A DNA stretch of 64,000 bases from Ficedula albicollis (lineage: Eukaryota > Chordata > Aves > Passeriformes > Muscicapidae). The notes under the pieces are model-generated. The model worked only from the letters and a program-made list of their open reading frames with translations. It had not been told where the DNA came from and searched no databases. Every line of letters begins with the position of its first letter. The stretch's first letter is position 1. Where the stretch lies: contig NC_021681.1 in NCBI RefSeq assembly GCF_000247815.1, positions 4,736,914 to 4,800,913 of the forward strand, read 5' to 3'. The position numbers and the translations under genes are program-made. Shown in pieces: positions 30,015 through 50,830 of the stretch.

Positions 30015-31570
30015 TGGGATGGGGAGGAAACAGGCTTTGATCTTTCGAGTTTTCAATGGATACTGGTTAAAAATTGGTGGGTTTTGAGTTAAAATTGACC
30101 TGAAGTCCTTGAATTGCACAGGCTGAACCTGGCAAGTCTTGGAGTGGAATTAAAAATGCTCCAAGGCAAGAGAGTTCACTGGCCACAGGAGCCCCTGCTC
30201 CTCTGGGGATGTGTTTAGCCTGGGTGTTGGTGCTGAAAAACATCAAGAAATGGTGCACAAAGGGTCTGTGAAAAAAAACCCAAAGATACCCAGGCAGCTG
30301 CTGGTTGAGCAAGTGCATCCCTGGGCTCTGCTCTGTGTCTATGTGAAATACTCCTAACTATAAAATTACAGTTTGTGGAAAAAATAATAAAAATAAATGC
30401 TCTGGTTGGCATTTGGGTGAGTGATGTCATTCCTGGGAGCCCTGCTGGGAGCCATCCCTGAAAATGGGAGTCACTGTGATGGCCAAACCACCAACTGGGA
30501 GATGAGGATCCCCCTGGGCTGTGCTGGGGCCAGGGCACCCGTGGGAGCTGCACCCTGGGTGCTCCCCCCCAGGGACTGCACAGGGAGATGGTGATGCTCT
30601 GGCTGTTCCAGGATCTCTGCCCTGGATCAGGGGTCCTGACAGGAATGACCTGCTCCTATTTCCTGAGGTGCAAACAGGGAATAAGCAAGTGGCTGGAGCA
30701 AATCCCCCAAACGGTGCCCTCTCCTTGAGCCAGGCTGGATGCTTGGCACTGGGAGCACAGTCTGGCTTTTGTCCTGGTTAAACTGAGCAGGAGACTTCTG
30801 GGGGGAAACTGAAATCTTTGAGGCTCTTTGTGGTTGCCCCAGCGAGAGCCTGGGATGCTCCTGATGAATTTTTCAGAACCTCTTTTGGCTTGGGAATTGT
30901 GCTGAAAAGCCAAAGATGGGGCCTCTGCTTATCCCAGCTGATTTGCTGGCTCTGCTTTTGATTCAAGGGGAAGTGCAGGGTGAGAAAAGTCAGGCTGAGT
31001 TGCCCTCCACAAGCCATTCCTGCAGGACATTCCCGTGGCAGCCGGGAGCAGCAGGCTGGGATGTTTGGCTGCAGAGAGGCTCATGAGATGTCTCCCTGTC
31101 ACACAGGGATGGAACTTCAGTCTGACACTGCACAGTAGGATACTGATCCTATAAATGCAGCATCCAAAGGCAGCCTGTGACCACAGAGTCAGCACAAAAT
31201 AATGCTGGGCTCCTTTTCCCTTTTTTTTTTTTAATCTTTTTTTTCCCCCCGCTTTTCAGGACACACAAAGACATATTCAAATGTTTGGGGTGTGCTTCTG
31301 GGGAGATCATCTACTGGGCAGATTGATGTAATTAAGGGGAATTTAAGGAGTGACAGTGACTGTTGTTATTTTTAATTAAGAGGCTGCTTTTCCAGCATGG
31401 TAATGACAGATTCCCAAGCTGTAAATCAAACTCCAAACTCATTTACAGCTTGGCCCTGCTGTGCTGCAGTCTCTGGTGTGGGGCTGAGGATTTGGGCTGC
31501 ACTCCTGGATGCTGGAGGCTTCAGCTGCTGCCTGGGGTGGGATTTCCCTCTGGATGGAGAAGGACGTGCT
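30015..31570. other. Intergenic region between AQP12 and GAL3ST2
   Basis: No gene is supported. Open frames are short and compositionally unconvincing. There is a T-rich then C-rich tract near 31217-31250. Confidence 0.5.
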
Positions 31571-31574
31571 GGCT

Positions 31575-32184
31575 CAGTTAGAAAATTAGGATTTTAGTTA
31601 CCTTGCTAAAAATAATTAAAAGTTAGAAGTTAAAAGGAAAACCGAGCTTAAAGTAGTTAGCTGAAACTTAAATAATTGATTGTCTGTCATTTTATGCTTG
31701 CTCAGCTGTGCTTACAATGGGAAAAGATGAAACTAGTGAGCAGACCCAAAGGAACATAGGCAATGCAACCAGAAACACATTCTTTGGAAAACTGGACTAT
31801 CCCCAGAAATCATTTGTATTGTCATTGATAGAAACGGTCGAGAGTCCAGGGTGAGGAAGACTCGCCTTACTTCCTCCTTTTAAGACCCCTCCCCACAAAA
31901 AAACGGACCCCAGACTTAATTTAGGAAGTCAATCACGCATGCTTAATAGCTATTCAAGCTAATTACCATAGGAAGCGGGGGGGTGGGAGGGGCTGTTATT
32001 ATGAATATGTACTTGTTTGAATCCTTTAAAATTTTAATTTTAAATCCTTTAAAAATTTGAATTGAATCCAATAAATAGACTCTGTGACCCCCTGTGATTT
32101 TGCAGTGCGTATTAGAGGATTACCTCCAACGAATAAACATACACTTCCTAACTTCGAATGTTAGAGAGTCTTTTGTCCGTCACA
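31575..32184 (+). mobile_element. LTR-like endogenous retroviral fragment next to GAL3ST2
   Basis: This AT-rich block contrasts with its GC-rich neighbour. It has an AATAAA signal near 32070 and a further AATAAA near 32133, then ends TTTTGTCCGTCACA in the manner of a retroviral U5. I see no clean target duplication and no clear 5' TG, so the left end is approximate. No retroviral genes are present. Confidence 0.45.
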
Positions 32185-32202
32185 GTTGAGTATTTTGGTG
32201 AA

Positions 32203-40493
<8,291 letters not shown>

Positions 40494-43400
40494 GGTGAGC
40501 TGGAGCCTTGGCTGGGGAGCTGGTGGTTATCATCCACCCAGGAGACTGCAATGCAAACACCTGGAGCCTGGAGTGTGTGCTGTGGCCAGAGGCCCCTCCC
40601 TGGAGGGGGCACCGGGACAGAAATGCCGTCAGACCTTCCCTCCAGAGCCCTGTGCCTGCCCCAGGGAGTGCCCAGCTCTGAGAGGGTGAGTGGCACCTTC
40701 ACCCCTGCCACGTCACGCTGGGCAGGCTCTGCATGCCAGTGTCCCTGCCTCACTCCTTGGTGTCACCCATGGCTGCTGGTGCTCCACTTGGACCCTTTCT
40801 TTTTGTTTGTCACATCCCGATTTTGCCTCTTGACACAGCTGAGGGCAGAGGTGGTTGTGGCTGCTGAGCTCTTGGCAATCGCCAGGTCGGTGCTGCTGAG
40901 ACTCTGTGGTGGCTGTGTCACCCCTGCAGGGCAGGGACCTCGTCCTGTCCAGCACACCATGGCTCCATCCATGCTGGGCTGGGCCTGGCAGTGCCCAGCT
41001 GCCCCCTGGCTGCTTCTGGGGCCAGTCTGAGGATGGCACACCATGTGTGAAGTGGCGTCTGGAGCGGGGAATGTGAGGAGGGGAAGCCAAGTCCTCAACC
41101 CCCCCAGTGCTGGGGGTGGCCAGCAGCAGGACAGCCCTGCCAGGAAGGGCTGGCTTCCAGGAGCAGTGGGAAACTGGCCACTGGGTCTGCTTCTTGCTGC
41201 CTGGTGGACAGACATCTCGAAGGAGGACAGTGAGGCTGCCCTCCACAATGTCCTTTGGCCATGCCTCCCCTTCCAGGCTCATCCCTGCCCAGCACCAGCC
41301 CTGCCCTCCTGTGCCCAGGGGCCCAGGCAGCTTGGCAGGGACCCTGTGCTTCCGTTTGGGCACAGACTCTGGGGTGGTGTGGAGGTGGAGAGGGTGGCTG
41401 GGACGTGGGACAGGAGGGCCAGTGGCTCAGGCTGTGTCACACACAGTCTGCAGGACCATGCCCCATGTGGAGGAGAGAACCCTGGCCATGTGTGCTTTCC
41501 CTGGGCCCACAGGGCTCAGCAAGTGCATTAAGGGTGGATAAGACCCTTCCAGCCCAGACCTTGGCTCCTGGAGGGACAGAATTGCAAGGTCCCTCCTTTC
41601 TGTTTCCAGCAGGGAGGGAGCTGTTCCCCTCACCCTGGCACAGGCAGGCGCTGCCTCTCCCCGTCCACCTCATCAAAACCACAAGTTTGCTGTGGGGCTC
41701 CCGTGTTCTCCACCCATCCTGGGCTCCAGCTCTCTGCCCAGGCTGCCAGCTTCCCTGAGAGCCAGGCAACAGCTTGCAGGGATCAAATCCTCTCTGGTGC
41801 AGGGGCTGAGGGTCAGGGTATCTTCCCTCTGCTTCCCTCCGTGCAATCCAAGCTGGATAAACCTGCTTGGGGTGGACGGCTGAGGGGTCTGTGAGCATCC
41901 CCCATGCAGGATCTCCAGTGAAAATCCCACTGCTGCAGGGCATGGGGCACCTTTGTCTGGGAGCATCCAGAGGCTCATCCACGTGGGGGTGTCCAGACAG
42001 GCTTGATCTTTCTCCTCTTTGGTTGTTTCCTCTTGCATTATGGTCACTGGTGGGATTTGCCACTGCTCAGCTCACTTTTTCCTGTAAGGACAAGCCTATT
42101 AATCCAACCCTGGGCTGGAGCAATTGCCAGAGCCATGGGGGCTTGAGCTTTGCTGTAACCTCAGCCAGCCATCTGCCTCCCTTCATCCTCACCTTAGTCC
42201 TTTTCCTGCTGGATGTGGAGCACTCCAGCATAAGAACAACCCAGCAGAGAGCTCTGTGTGGGTTTTGTTTGGGCTTGCTGAAGGCAGATCCTGTTTGCCA
42301 TCAACGACAGCACTCCCTGCTGAGCCCCGAGGTGTGAACCTGCAGGTGGGTGGCACAGCAGGGCTCCTGGCAAAGGTGACAGCCTGCAAGGACCTTCCAG
42401 GCAGGAGCAGGGGAGCTTTGGTCTCCTGAGAGAGCTGCTCTGCTCTCCTGAGAGAGCTTGAGTGGCAGGAAAGCGCTGCAGAAGTGAGGAGCAGGAGAAA
42501 AGCCACAGCTGGGGAGAATTCCTTGGCTAAGGAGGAGTCTGACATCCTTGTGTGTGCTGGCAAACTGAGGCAGCTGCAGCCTGGAGGGTCTGGTCTGGTC
42601 TTTGTTAGGAGCAGAGCCTGGGATCCTGGGGAAGACGAAGCTGCTGCAGGGCTTTGCCAGCTGGGGCAATTTCCTGGCTCTGGAGTGGCCTGCAGAGGTT
42701 TCCTTAGCAGAGGGTGGAGAGTGGTGGAGCTCCTGCTGGAAGAGGCTCCTTGCTTCTGAAGTCAAAGCAGAACATCTGCAAAACAAACAAAAACCTCAGG
42801 AAAGAGTCAATGCTGCTGAAGTGAACTCATTAGCTGGAGCAGGTAAACTGGAGCAATACAGAAAAGCCACATTCAGGGTTAAAATTATCCTGGGGAGGTC
42901 CAGGAGTCAGAGTGCTGCTCATGAGCTCATGTTAGAGGGGCCTGGAGGATCTCTTGGCAGTGCTGTGATGGTGGGGCAGACCCCTAGGAGCCCTGGCTGC
43001 AGGAGGGGACGAGGAGCCATCCCCCTGGGCAGTGCCACAGTGGCAGTCCAGCTGCCTGAGCCCAGCCTCCTGGCTCCACACTGGTCCCCTTGCCTACTGC
43101 AGGTAGCCAGAGTCTGAGGACCTGCAAGGAGGTTGTTGCCACTGGGATAAGGCAGGGAATTAATGCCTGACGTGGGGCTGGCTTCCATTGCTCCCTGTGG
43201 GTGACCTCAAGGATGCTGCTCACATTGCTTAGGGATGATATTTCCCTCATACTTACTAATTTATTTATTCTTTTTGTATTTGTGTTGTTTGTGTGTTTGC
43301 ACATGCACTTTGCTTAAGCAAGGATTTATCTGCATCCTTTTCTGCCAACACCTGGTCACTTTGTCACCTGCACCCTGGCAGCCTGGAGCTCGCTGGCCCT

Positions 43401-43888
43401 TAAAGGGGGATGCAAAGGCAGGAGGACTGTGTGTGCCTCCCCAGCAGGAGTCAGCTGGCAGCCCCAGATGCAGGGACAGACTGGGGAAGCAGAGTTCTGG
43501 GACACTCCAGTTTCCTGGCTCTGCAGTTATTCCCACAAAACTCCCAATGGGGAGAAACCTGAGAGAGGGACGAGCTGTCCCCTGGCTGCCAGCACAAACC
43601 CTTTGTGCAGCTTTTCTGTTTGCTTTTCAGACCAGGCTCCAGACCTGCTCCTGGACTGAGCCATGATAATTTCTGGATGACTCTCTCTGGGGTAGCCAGC
43701 ACTCTGCCTTATCAGCAGTGTGCAAGTTTGCTCTGCAAGTCATTCTCCAATCTGTCAGCCCCTGGGCCTCCCCTCCAGCAGCACCCAGCTCCACTGATCT
43801 TTAATTAATTTTACACTTAGCAGAGAGAGCCAGGCATGCCCATTTCCCATCAGCTCCAACAGCTGAAGTGAGCCTGGCCTGCTGTGGC
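40494..43888. other. Gene-poor region upstream of GAL3ST2
   Basis: The first few hundred bases should hold the 5'UTR or promoter of the minus-strand GAL3ST2 gene. I see no clear TATA box. Open frames up to about 216 residues occur on both strands but overlap antiparallel and match no family, as expected in GC-rich DNA. Confidence 0.5.
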
Positions 43889-43889
43889 C

Positions 43890-45669
43890 ATACCCATTGA
43901 CAGCAGCTCTGTGAAAGGATGCTCAGGGAGAAAAATGCATCCAGCTGGGAAACTGGGAGCAAAGTGTGGTGGGAGCTGAGTGCAGGGGCAGTGCTGTGGC
44001 TGCTGGGCTGTGTGGGACCTCACTTGTCCCAGAGACAGGGCAGAGCCTGTGCCAGCTCTGGGCAGAGCTGCTCTTGGCTGGGCAGGCTGAGGAGCAGCTG
44101 GGTAAGCCTGGCTTTAGGCAAGGAGAGCGTTGTTGCTCTGGCTGTATGGTTCTGGCTGCAGTTGGGACTTTGGCCCTAATCGTACTTTTATTTGTTCTTT
44201 AATCTCAGTCACCTTATCAGGAGCCTTTGAACAACCAAACACATCCCTGCTCACCTGGAGAACAGGCCTTGCTGTTTCTTTTTGGTTGGTTTTGTTTGCT
44301 TGCCAGAGACCTCCAGGAGATTAAGTGATCCCTCACAACCCTGGGCTTTGCCTTGAAGCCTCTGGAGGCTGCAGCACTTGCAGCACTCAGGTGCTAAAAG
44401 GCATTGATATTTTAGGGTGACTGACATTGGACCAGATCCCTCAGGGCCTTGTAGGATCCAGGATCTGAACCATTCCTGATTCTATCCATCATTCTATCCT
44501 GATTCTATCCACCATTCTATCCATGTTGTCTGCATCAAAGACATCAGGTTACACATTACTGGGAGGACTTGCTGGTCTGTCTGCAGAAGAAATGAAAGTT
44601 GGCATCCCAGCCACAAGGTGCCTCAGCAGAGGTGGGATGAGCCTCCCCTTGTCATTATATTTTGTCCAGTTTTGGGACAAGAGAGACCTGGAGCACCCAA
44701 AATGGGTACAATGGGGGATAACAAAAATGCTGAAGAGCCTGGAGCACCTCCCAGGAAAGGCTGAGGCAGCTGGGGTTTCATACCCATTGACAGCAGCTCT
44801 GTGAAAGGATGCTCAGGGAGAAAAATGCATCCAGCTGGGAAACTGGGAGCAAAGTGTGGTGGGAGCTGAGTGCAGGGGCAGTGCTGTGGCTGCTGGGCTG
44901 TGTGGGACCTCACTTGTCCCAGAGACAGGGCAGAGCCTGTGCCAGCTCTGGGCAGAGCTGCTCTTGGCTGGGCAGGCTGAGGAGCAGCTGGGTAAGCCTG
45001 GCTTTAGGCAAGGAGAGCGTTGTTGCTCTGGCTGTATGGTTCTGGCTGCAGTTGGGACTTTGGCCCTAATCGTACTTTTATTTGTTCTTTAATCTCAGTC
45101 ACCTTATCAGGAGCCTTTGAACAACCAAACACATCCCTGCTCACCTGGAGAACAGGCCTTGCTGTTTCTTTTTGGTTGGTTTTGTTTGCTTGCCAGAGAC
45201 CTCCAGGAGATTAAGTGATCCCTCACAACCCTGGGCTTTGCCTTGAAGCCTCTGGAGGCTGCAGCACTTGCAGCACTCAGGTGCTAAAAGGCATTGATAT
45301 TTTAGGGTGACTGACATTGGACCAGATCCCTCAGGGCCTTGTAGGATCCAGGATCTGAACCATTCCTGATTCTATCCATCATTCTATCCTGATTCTATCC
45401 ACCATTCTATCCATGTTGTCTGCATCAAAGACATCAGGTTACACATTACTGGGAGGACTTGCTGGTCTGTCTGCAGAAGAAATGAAAGTTGGCATCCCAG
45501 CCACAAGGTGCCTCAGCAGAGGTGGGATGAGCCTCCCCTTGTCATTATATTTTGTCCAGTTTTGGGACAAGAGAGACCTGGAGCACCCAAAATGGGTACA
45601 ATGGGGGATAACAAAAATGCTGAAGAGCCTGGAGCACCTCCCAGGAAAGGCTGAGGCAGCTGGGGTTTC
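43890..45669 (+). repeat. Perfect 890-bp tandem duplication
   Basis: 43890-44779 and 44780-45669 are consecutive copies with no difference that I can find. Both begin ATACCCATTGACAGCAGC. Copy 2 runs on into the rest of a CR1 element whose first part is also at the end of copy 1, so the right breakpoint fell inside a CR1. Each unit contains a short run of ATTCTATCC-like repeats. No gene is evident in the unit. Confidence 0.95.
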
Positions 45670-46013
45670 TCAGCCTCCAGAGCAGCCCCAGCTGAGAGGG
45701 GCCCTCAGCCCTGGTGTCCCTGTCTGTCCATGTCTGTCCCTGGGTGCAGGGAGGGTCAGAGCAGGGCCCAGCAATGGCACCAGAGCCACAGGCAGGGACT
45801 GAGCCCAGGAAACTCCACCTGGACATGAGGCAGAACTTTCCTGAGCCCTGAACAGATCCCAGAGAGGCTGTGGAGTCTCCCTCACTGGGGATATTCCAGA
45901 GCTGTCTGGACACAATCTGTGCCACGGGATGGCCCTGCTGGAGCAGGGAGGTGGCACCAGGTGACCACTGTGGTCCCTTCCAGCCTGGCCCCCTCTGGGG
46001 TTCTGTGGGGCAG
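45560..46013 (+). mobile_element. CR1 3' portion
   Basis: Sense CR1: CAAGAGAGACCTGGAGCACC, GGAAAGGCTGAGGCAGCTGG, CTGGACATGAGGCAGAACTT, GGATGGCCCTGCTGGAGCAG, GGTCCCTTCCAGCC. Its first part is inside copy 2 of the 890-bp duplication and is repeated at the end of copy 1. Confidence 0.85.
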
Positions 46014-46017
46014 CTCC

Positions 46018-46290
46018 CATCGATGAATTTCATGCAGTTTAGTTTACTCCCATTGCCTCCTGTCCTGTCACATGAACAGCCTGGTTCCCTGCCTTCATTC
46101 CCTCCCATCAGATATTTGTACACATCTCCAAAGTCCCTCCAGGACTGCTCTGCTCTGGGGTGAGCAGCTCCAGCTCTCACATGAAGGATGCTCCAGTCCC
46201 TGCATCTCCCTTGTCCTGGGGAGCCCAGAGCTGGACCCAGCAGGGCAGGTGTGGCCTCACAAGTCCTGAACAGAGTGGGAAAGCAGCCAG
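46018..46290 (-). mobile_element. CR1 internal fragment, antisense
   Basis: TTGCCTCCTGTCCTGTCACA, GTCCCTCCAGGACTGCTCTG, GCTCCAGTCCCTGCATC and GTGTGGCCTCACAAGT match antisense CR1 upstream of its tail. It sits tail-to-tail with the sense CR1 just to its left. Confidence 0.75.
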
Positions 46291-46740
46291 GGAAGCTGTG
46301 TTTGATTTAGGGATGGCCAAGGATGTCTTTAGGACTCTCCATGGCTGGTGGGATCCATGTGCTGTCTGACCCTGAGGAGTTGGAAGTGCTGGGTCCAGCC
46401 CCAGCTTTACCTCAGCCAGTGCTTGGTGCCCAGAGCAAAATAGTGGAAAAAGGTGTCCAGGTGAAGCCTGGAAAGAAAAGCTGTATTGATCGAGGGAAAC
46501 TGGGTGGAGCAGGTGTTTACAGAGCAAATGCCTTTTGAAACATATCAGCAGGCAAACAGGGTGGGGTGATGCCACCTCCTATATATGGAAAGCTTGACAG
46601 GATGTCCAGATAAAAGTGATGCCTCACCTGGAGGGAAAAAACAACAAAACAGTGAAATCTAGGAGAGATTTTATGGTTTCTAGGAAAGTTCAGCATCTCC
46701 ACGTGTGTGCTGAACAGTTGCTGCCATCACTACAGGACAG

Positions 46741-47277
46741 ACAGTGAGGGGCTGGAGTGGGGCCAGGGAAGGGAGCAGAGCTGGGGAAGGGGCTGGAGCA
46801 CCAGGAGAGGCTGAGGGAGCTGGGAAAGGGGCTCAGCCTGGAGAAAAGGAGGCTCAGGGGACACCTCTCTCTCCACAACTCCCTGACAGGAGGGTGCAGC
46901 CAGGTGGGGGTCAGGCTCTGCTCTCATGGAAGAGGCGGCAGGATGAGAGGAAGCAGCTTCAAGTTGTGCCAGGGGAGGTTCAGGTTGGATATCAGGGAAA
47001 AATTCTTCACAGGAAAGGGTGTCTAGCACTGGCACAGCCTGCCCACAGGGGAGGTTCAGGTTGGATATCAGGGAAAAATTCTTCACAGGAAAGGGTGTCT
47101 AGCACTGGCACAGCCTGCCCAAGGCAGTGGTGGAGTTCCCATCCCTGCAGGGATTTAAAAGTGGTGTGGATGTGGCACCTGGGGATATGGGTCAGTGGTG
47201 GCCTTGGCAGTGCTGGGGAATGGGTGGACTCAATCCTAGGAGGTTTTTCCAACCTTAATGATTCCTTGATTCTATGT
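46741..47277 (+). mobile_element. CR1 3' portion with a 76-bp internal tandem duplication
   Basis: Sense CR1: GGGAAGGGAGCAGAGCTGGG, CTGGAGAAAAGGAGGCTCAG, TTGTGCCAGGGGAGGTTCAG, CATCCCTGCAGGGATTTAAA, CCAACCTTAATGATTCCTTG. The block 46971-47046 is repeated at 47047-47121. Confidence 0.93.
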
Positions 47278-47659
47278 GTGATTACCCCAGCCTCATCTCA
47301 CACTGAGGGGTGTTCCTGGGCCATGCAGGGGAGCTGAGGGTCCCCACCTGAAGAGGATGGACAACATGGGCTGCCCTGCAGAGACTCCAAGGGGAGCATG
47401 CCTTGCACACCTGCCCTGGGGAGCATGCCTTGCACACCTGCCCTGCTGACTGAGATGCCTTTACAGGGTCATGCCACAAGCAGTTTGCTCTCCTCTCTCT
47501 GAGCCCCATCTCTGCACAAGCAAGTCCCTGTTCAGTCAGAGGAAGGACACTGGAGCCTCCTCCTCATTTACCAAGAACTCCTGTGAGGCTGTGTCAGATC
47601 TCCTGGGAATTTGTCCATGGAGTCCCATCAACAAGTGGAGTAGTGCTGGTGTCCGTGAA

Positions 47660-48335
47660 GGACTTGGAGATGGAGCAGCACCCACCAGGGAAAGGAAAAA
47701 AACAAAAAAATCCCTGGGCTTCAGGAGAGCAGATTTTGGTCTCTTCATGGAACTACTTGTTAAAGAACCATGGGATAATGCCCTGCAGGTAAGAGGGGCC
47801 CAAGGAAGCTGGTTGATATTCAAGGATCATCTCCTCAAGGTCAGAATCCCAGAATCCCAAAATCTCAGAATCCCAGAATGGTTTGGGTGAGAAGGGACCT
47901 TAAAGCTCATCTTGTTTTGCCCCCTGACATGGACAGGGACACTTTCCATGAGACCAGCTTACTCTTAGGCAAAAAATATCCAGGAGGATTTTTTCATTCC
48001 AGGTGGATGAACAAGGAGGTGCTGAGAATTTCAAACATAAAAAGGAAGCCTAAAGAGAGTGGAAGCAAAGACAAATAGCTGGGGAGGAATGCACAGAGGT
48101 TGTCTCTGGAAGGAAATGGGGGAGAGGAAATGGGACATAGAGAAGGCTGAGGTCCTCAATGACTTTGTCACCTCAATTTTCACTGACAAATGCTCCAGCC
48201 ACAGGGCCTGAGTCGTGGGAGGCAATGGCAAGGCCTGGGAGAATGAAGATCCACCTCATGTAGGAAAAGGTGGGCTCTGAGGCCATCTGAGACACCTGGA
48301 GGTGCACCTGGAGCCTGTAAACACCAACACCCCAA
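47660..48335 (+). mobile_element. Decayed CR1 ORF2 fragment, interrupted by a second CR1
   Basis: GGATGAACAAGGAGGTGCTG, CATAAAAAGGAAGCCTAAAG and GAGGTCCTCAATGACTTTGT with TTTTCACTGACAAATGCTCC are recognisable as the region between endonuclease and reverse transcriptase of avian CR1. Stops and frameshifts make it non-functional. The sequence is split at 47842-47966 by an antisense CR1 tail. Confidence 0.75.
47842..47966 (-). mobile_element. CR1 tail nested inside the CR1 ORF2 fragment
   Basis: CAGAATCCCAGAATGGTTTG, GGGACCTTAAAGCTCATC and CATGGACAGGGACACTTTCC mark an antisense CR1 end, preceded by repeated AGAATCCCA units. It lies between two halves of an older sense CR1. Confidence 0.88.
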
Positions 48336-48369
48336 AGGGCATCCAACACAGATTCAGCCTCTTGATCCA

Positions 48370-49130
48370 CCCTGGCTGACTCCCAGCTCTTACAAAAGAT
48401 GTCTCAGAGCTGATGATACAGACACAGCAACAGTGCGGATTCCTGCTGAAAGCCCTGGCAGGGCTGGCCAGGTCTGACCCTGGGTGCCAGAAAACTGCTC
48501 ACAAACCTCCTGCTCCTCTGGGAAGGGCAGAAAGGGCCACCTTCATTCCTGGCATGGCCTCCAAGAAAAAGACAGAGGAGTCCTTTTTACTTTACTCTAA
48601 TAAAGGGAGATGCCATGGGGCATTCCCCTGGGGCGTCTCAAAATTTTGGAGGTGCAGCCTCCCTTCTATCCTGTTTTCCCAGCCACATTTCCCTCTCTTT
48701 CCCCATTGGTTGAGGTACTTGAGAGGTACAGATTTCCCAGAATATCTGATACCTAAGATTCCTCTCTAATGTATAACCCTCTCTTTTAATTTTTAATTCT
48801 TACGGAATTCATAGTTTTCCCCCCATTGCTTCTCTGATCTTTCAATATCCAATTTCATTTATCAGCAAACCTACAGTTTGTTTGTAAAGGCAAATGTATT
48901 TTTTTCCATTCATCAATCAGTGGAATCCATCCCCTTGTTTCTTTTATCTCTCAGTGCTAGTCTTACCTACCAGCAGACCCACAGCTTGTTTGGAAAGACA
49001 AATCTGTCATTCCCCTCAGAACAGACTCCTCCTTTCAAGCCCAGCAAGAACTTGAGGCAGTGCCCATGACCACACCACACACTTGTAGGTAAGAAAGGAA
49101 TTAAAACTCAAGACCGTTACCGCTTGTCCC
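48370..49130. repeat. Unclassified repeat-like region with diverged internal direct repeats
   Basis: AT-rich DNA with an AATAAA near 48599. Two related blocks about 107 bp apart are CAGCAAACCTACAGTTTG near 48864 and CAGCAGACCCACAGCTTG near 48971, each followed by a related AAGGCAAATG or AAGACAAATC. It could be LTR-derived, but I see no firm boundaries. Confidence 0.3.
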
Positions 49131-50135
49131 TGCAGGGGTCATCAAAGCAGCGTGCAAATCCAGGTATCTGCCCAGGGAACAGGCACAATAAAGTATTTCC
49201 TTCTCAGAGTTACTTTTTGTAGGAAAAAGAAGCCCGTGAGATTTGTGTTTTCTATCCTCAGTTGCAATGGAGGAAACTTGACATGTTTTAAGGGCAAGAA
49301 AATGGATCTGTGGGCCTTGGAAACCTGAAAAGGGGATAAAGTTCACAGACTGCCTCACTTTACACCTTTGCTTTTCCAGGTCTTTTGTGGCCTGGCTCCT
49401 TCACCACCACCACCATCTTCATCCCAAGAAAGAAGGAATTTTAAGTCAAATCCTCACAGGTCTGAGTTGTGCTAGTCCCACCAGCTTCATAGTCTGGACC
49501 TCCCATAAGTGACAGTATGACGCTTTCAACTATGAATGAAAAGCTGATGCTCTGTTCCTGCAACTGCTCCATCACACATATAATGAACCTAAAAAGGGTG
49601 GCCAGCCCTCCTTTCTCCAGCAGCACTGGACGTGAAGCTCTCCCACAAGGGGAGTTGGCCCTTTGTTGACCTGCTGATGGATCAATTAATTTATTTATTC
49701 AATTATTTATTATTTTTGAGGCTTTCTCATGCCATGGTGCTGCTTTAGGGGAGTTCATGGGTCCAGGTGTCAAGGGGAGTGTTTGCTCAAGCAGGAGCTG
49801 CAGGTCAGGCTCCTGCTGAGGCTCCCAAGCTCCCTGCTTGGTTCTCCTGGCATCAAGGCTGTTGATAAACCACATTCCCATCCCTTCTTGCCTTCAGGAC
49901 ACAGAGGGTGTCCAGGCTTGGACACTGGCCAAGTCACTGTCATCTTTTCCAAGACCAACGGAGCCCCACTGTGCGGTATTGTCATTGTTAATGGTTAATT
50001 AAACCATTAGCCATTAAATCATTAGCCATATGTTAATTAATTATCTAGAAGACATTGTTTATGGTTGATTACCGTATCCAGCTCCATAATTGGCCTAACT
50101 GGGGTGTGAGTGGCCTGTGAGACAGTGTGGGTGAG
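49131..50135. other. Noncoding stretch left of the solo LTR
   Basis: Nothing gene-like. An AT-rich segment near 49680-49720 and repeated CATTAGCCAT units near 50005-50030 are the only visible features. Confidence 0.5.
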
Positions 50136-50830
50136 TGTCCTAGGTTACAATGTACAGATGTGCCCAAAAGTGTGTATTCTATCACCATCTGCTGAAACCA
50201 GGTGGGCAGTGGTTCTTATCTCTGTGGAGATATTCTCTGCTAATGGGCCACATGTTAAAAACCTGATGGGGCAGTGTCCTTTATGTTTTCCACAACCCAT
50301 CCTTCCTCCAGGAGGTATCTCCTGTTAATGGGTCATCTCTTAAAGACCAGGTGGGGCAGTCAGCTTTATCTTTTCCACAACCTACCCTTCCTCCAGGAGG
50401 TATCTCCTGTTAATGGGTCATCTCTTAAAGACCAGGTGGGGCAGTCAGCTTTATCTTTTCCACAACCTACCCTTCCTCCAAGGAGATATCTCCTGTTAAT
50501 GGGCCATTCAGTCCCACTGCATGGCTGATAAAATTACATCATCCCACTGGGAGATGCTCCAGCCAGGGGGAGGAGCCAAGCCTTTCCTACCTAGATAAAA
50601 ACTGAGATTGGGAACATCAGAGCAGCCCTTACCCACTGGTTTCCAGAGGACAAGAGCTACCAGACCTTTCTACAGGATCACTGCTTCAACAAAACCCCTT
50701 CATCTGGATTACCACCACCACCCTAACTAGCAGGGTATACTGTTGCATGTATTTTATTTTTCCCTTTTTTCCTATTAAATTGTACTTCTGACTTGGAGTC
50801 TCTCACTGGTTTTGATTTCAAGCCCTTACA
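50136..50830 (+). mobile_element. Solo LTR of ERVL type
   Basis: It starts TGTCCTAGGTTACAATG and ends GATTTCAAGCCCTTACA, the TG...CA form. The flanks GTGAG (50131-50135) and GTTAG (50831-50835) fit a 5-bp target duplication with one mismatch. Inside are a TATA-like GATAAAAAC near 50594, an ATTAAA signal near 50775, and an 85-bp tandem repeat in the U3 part. No internal retroviral genes adjoin it, so it is a solo LTR, presumably left by recombination. Confidence 0.85.
50225..50510 (+). repeat. 85-bp tandem repeat in LTR U3 (about 3.4 copies)
   Basis: The motif GGAGGTATCTCCTGTTAATG recurs at 50311 and 50396 and, altered, near 50481. A more diverged first unit starts near 50225. The two central units are nearly identical. 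Confidence 0.9.

Noticed and set aside
43919..45092. Two identical 86-residue and 78-residue frames
   Set aside because: They are present twice only because of the 890-bp duplication and match no protein family.
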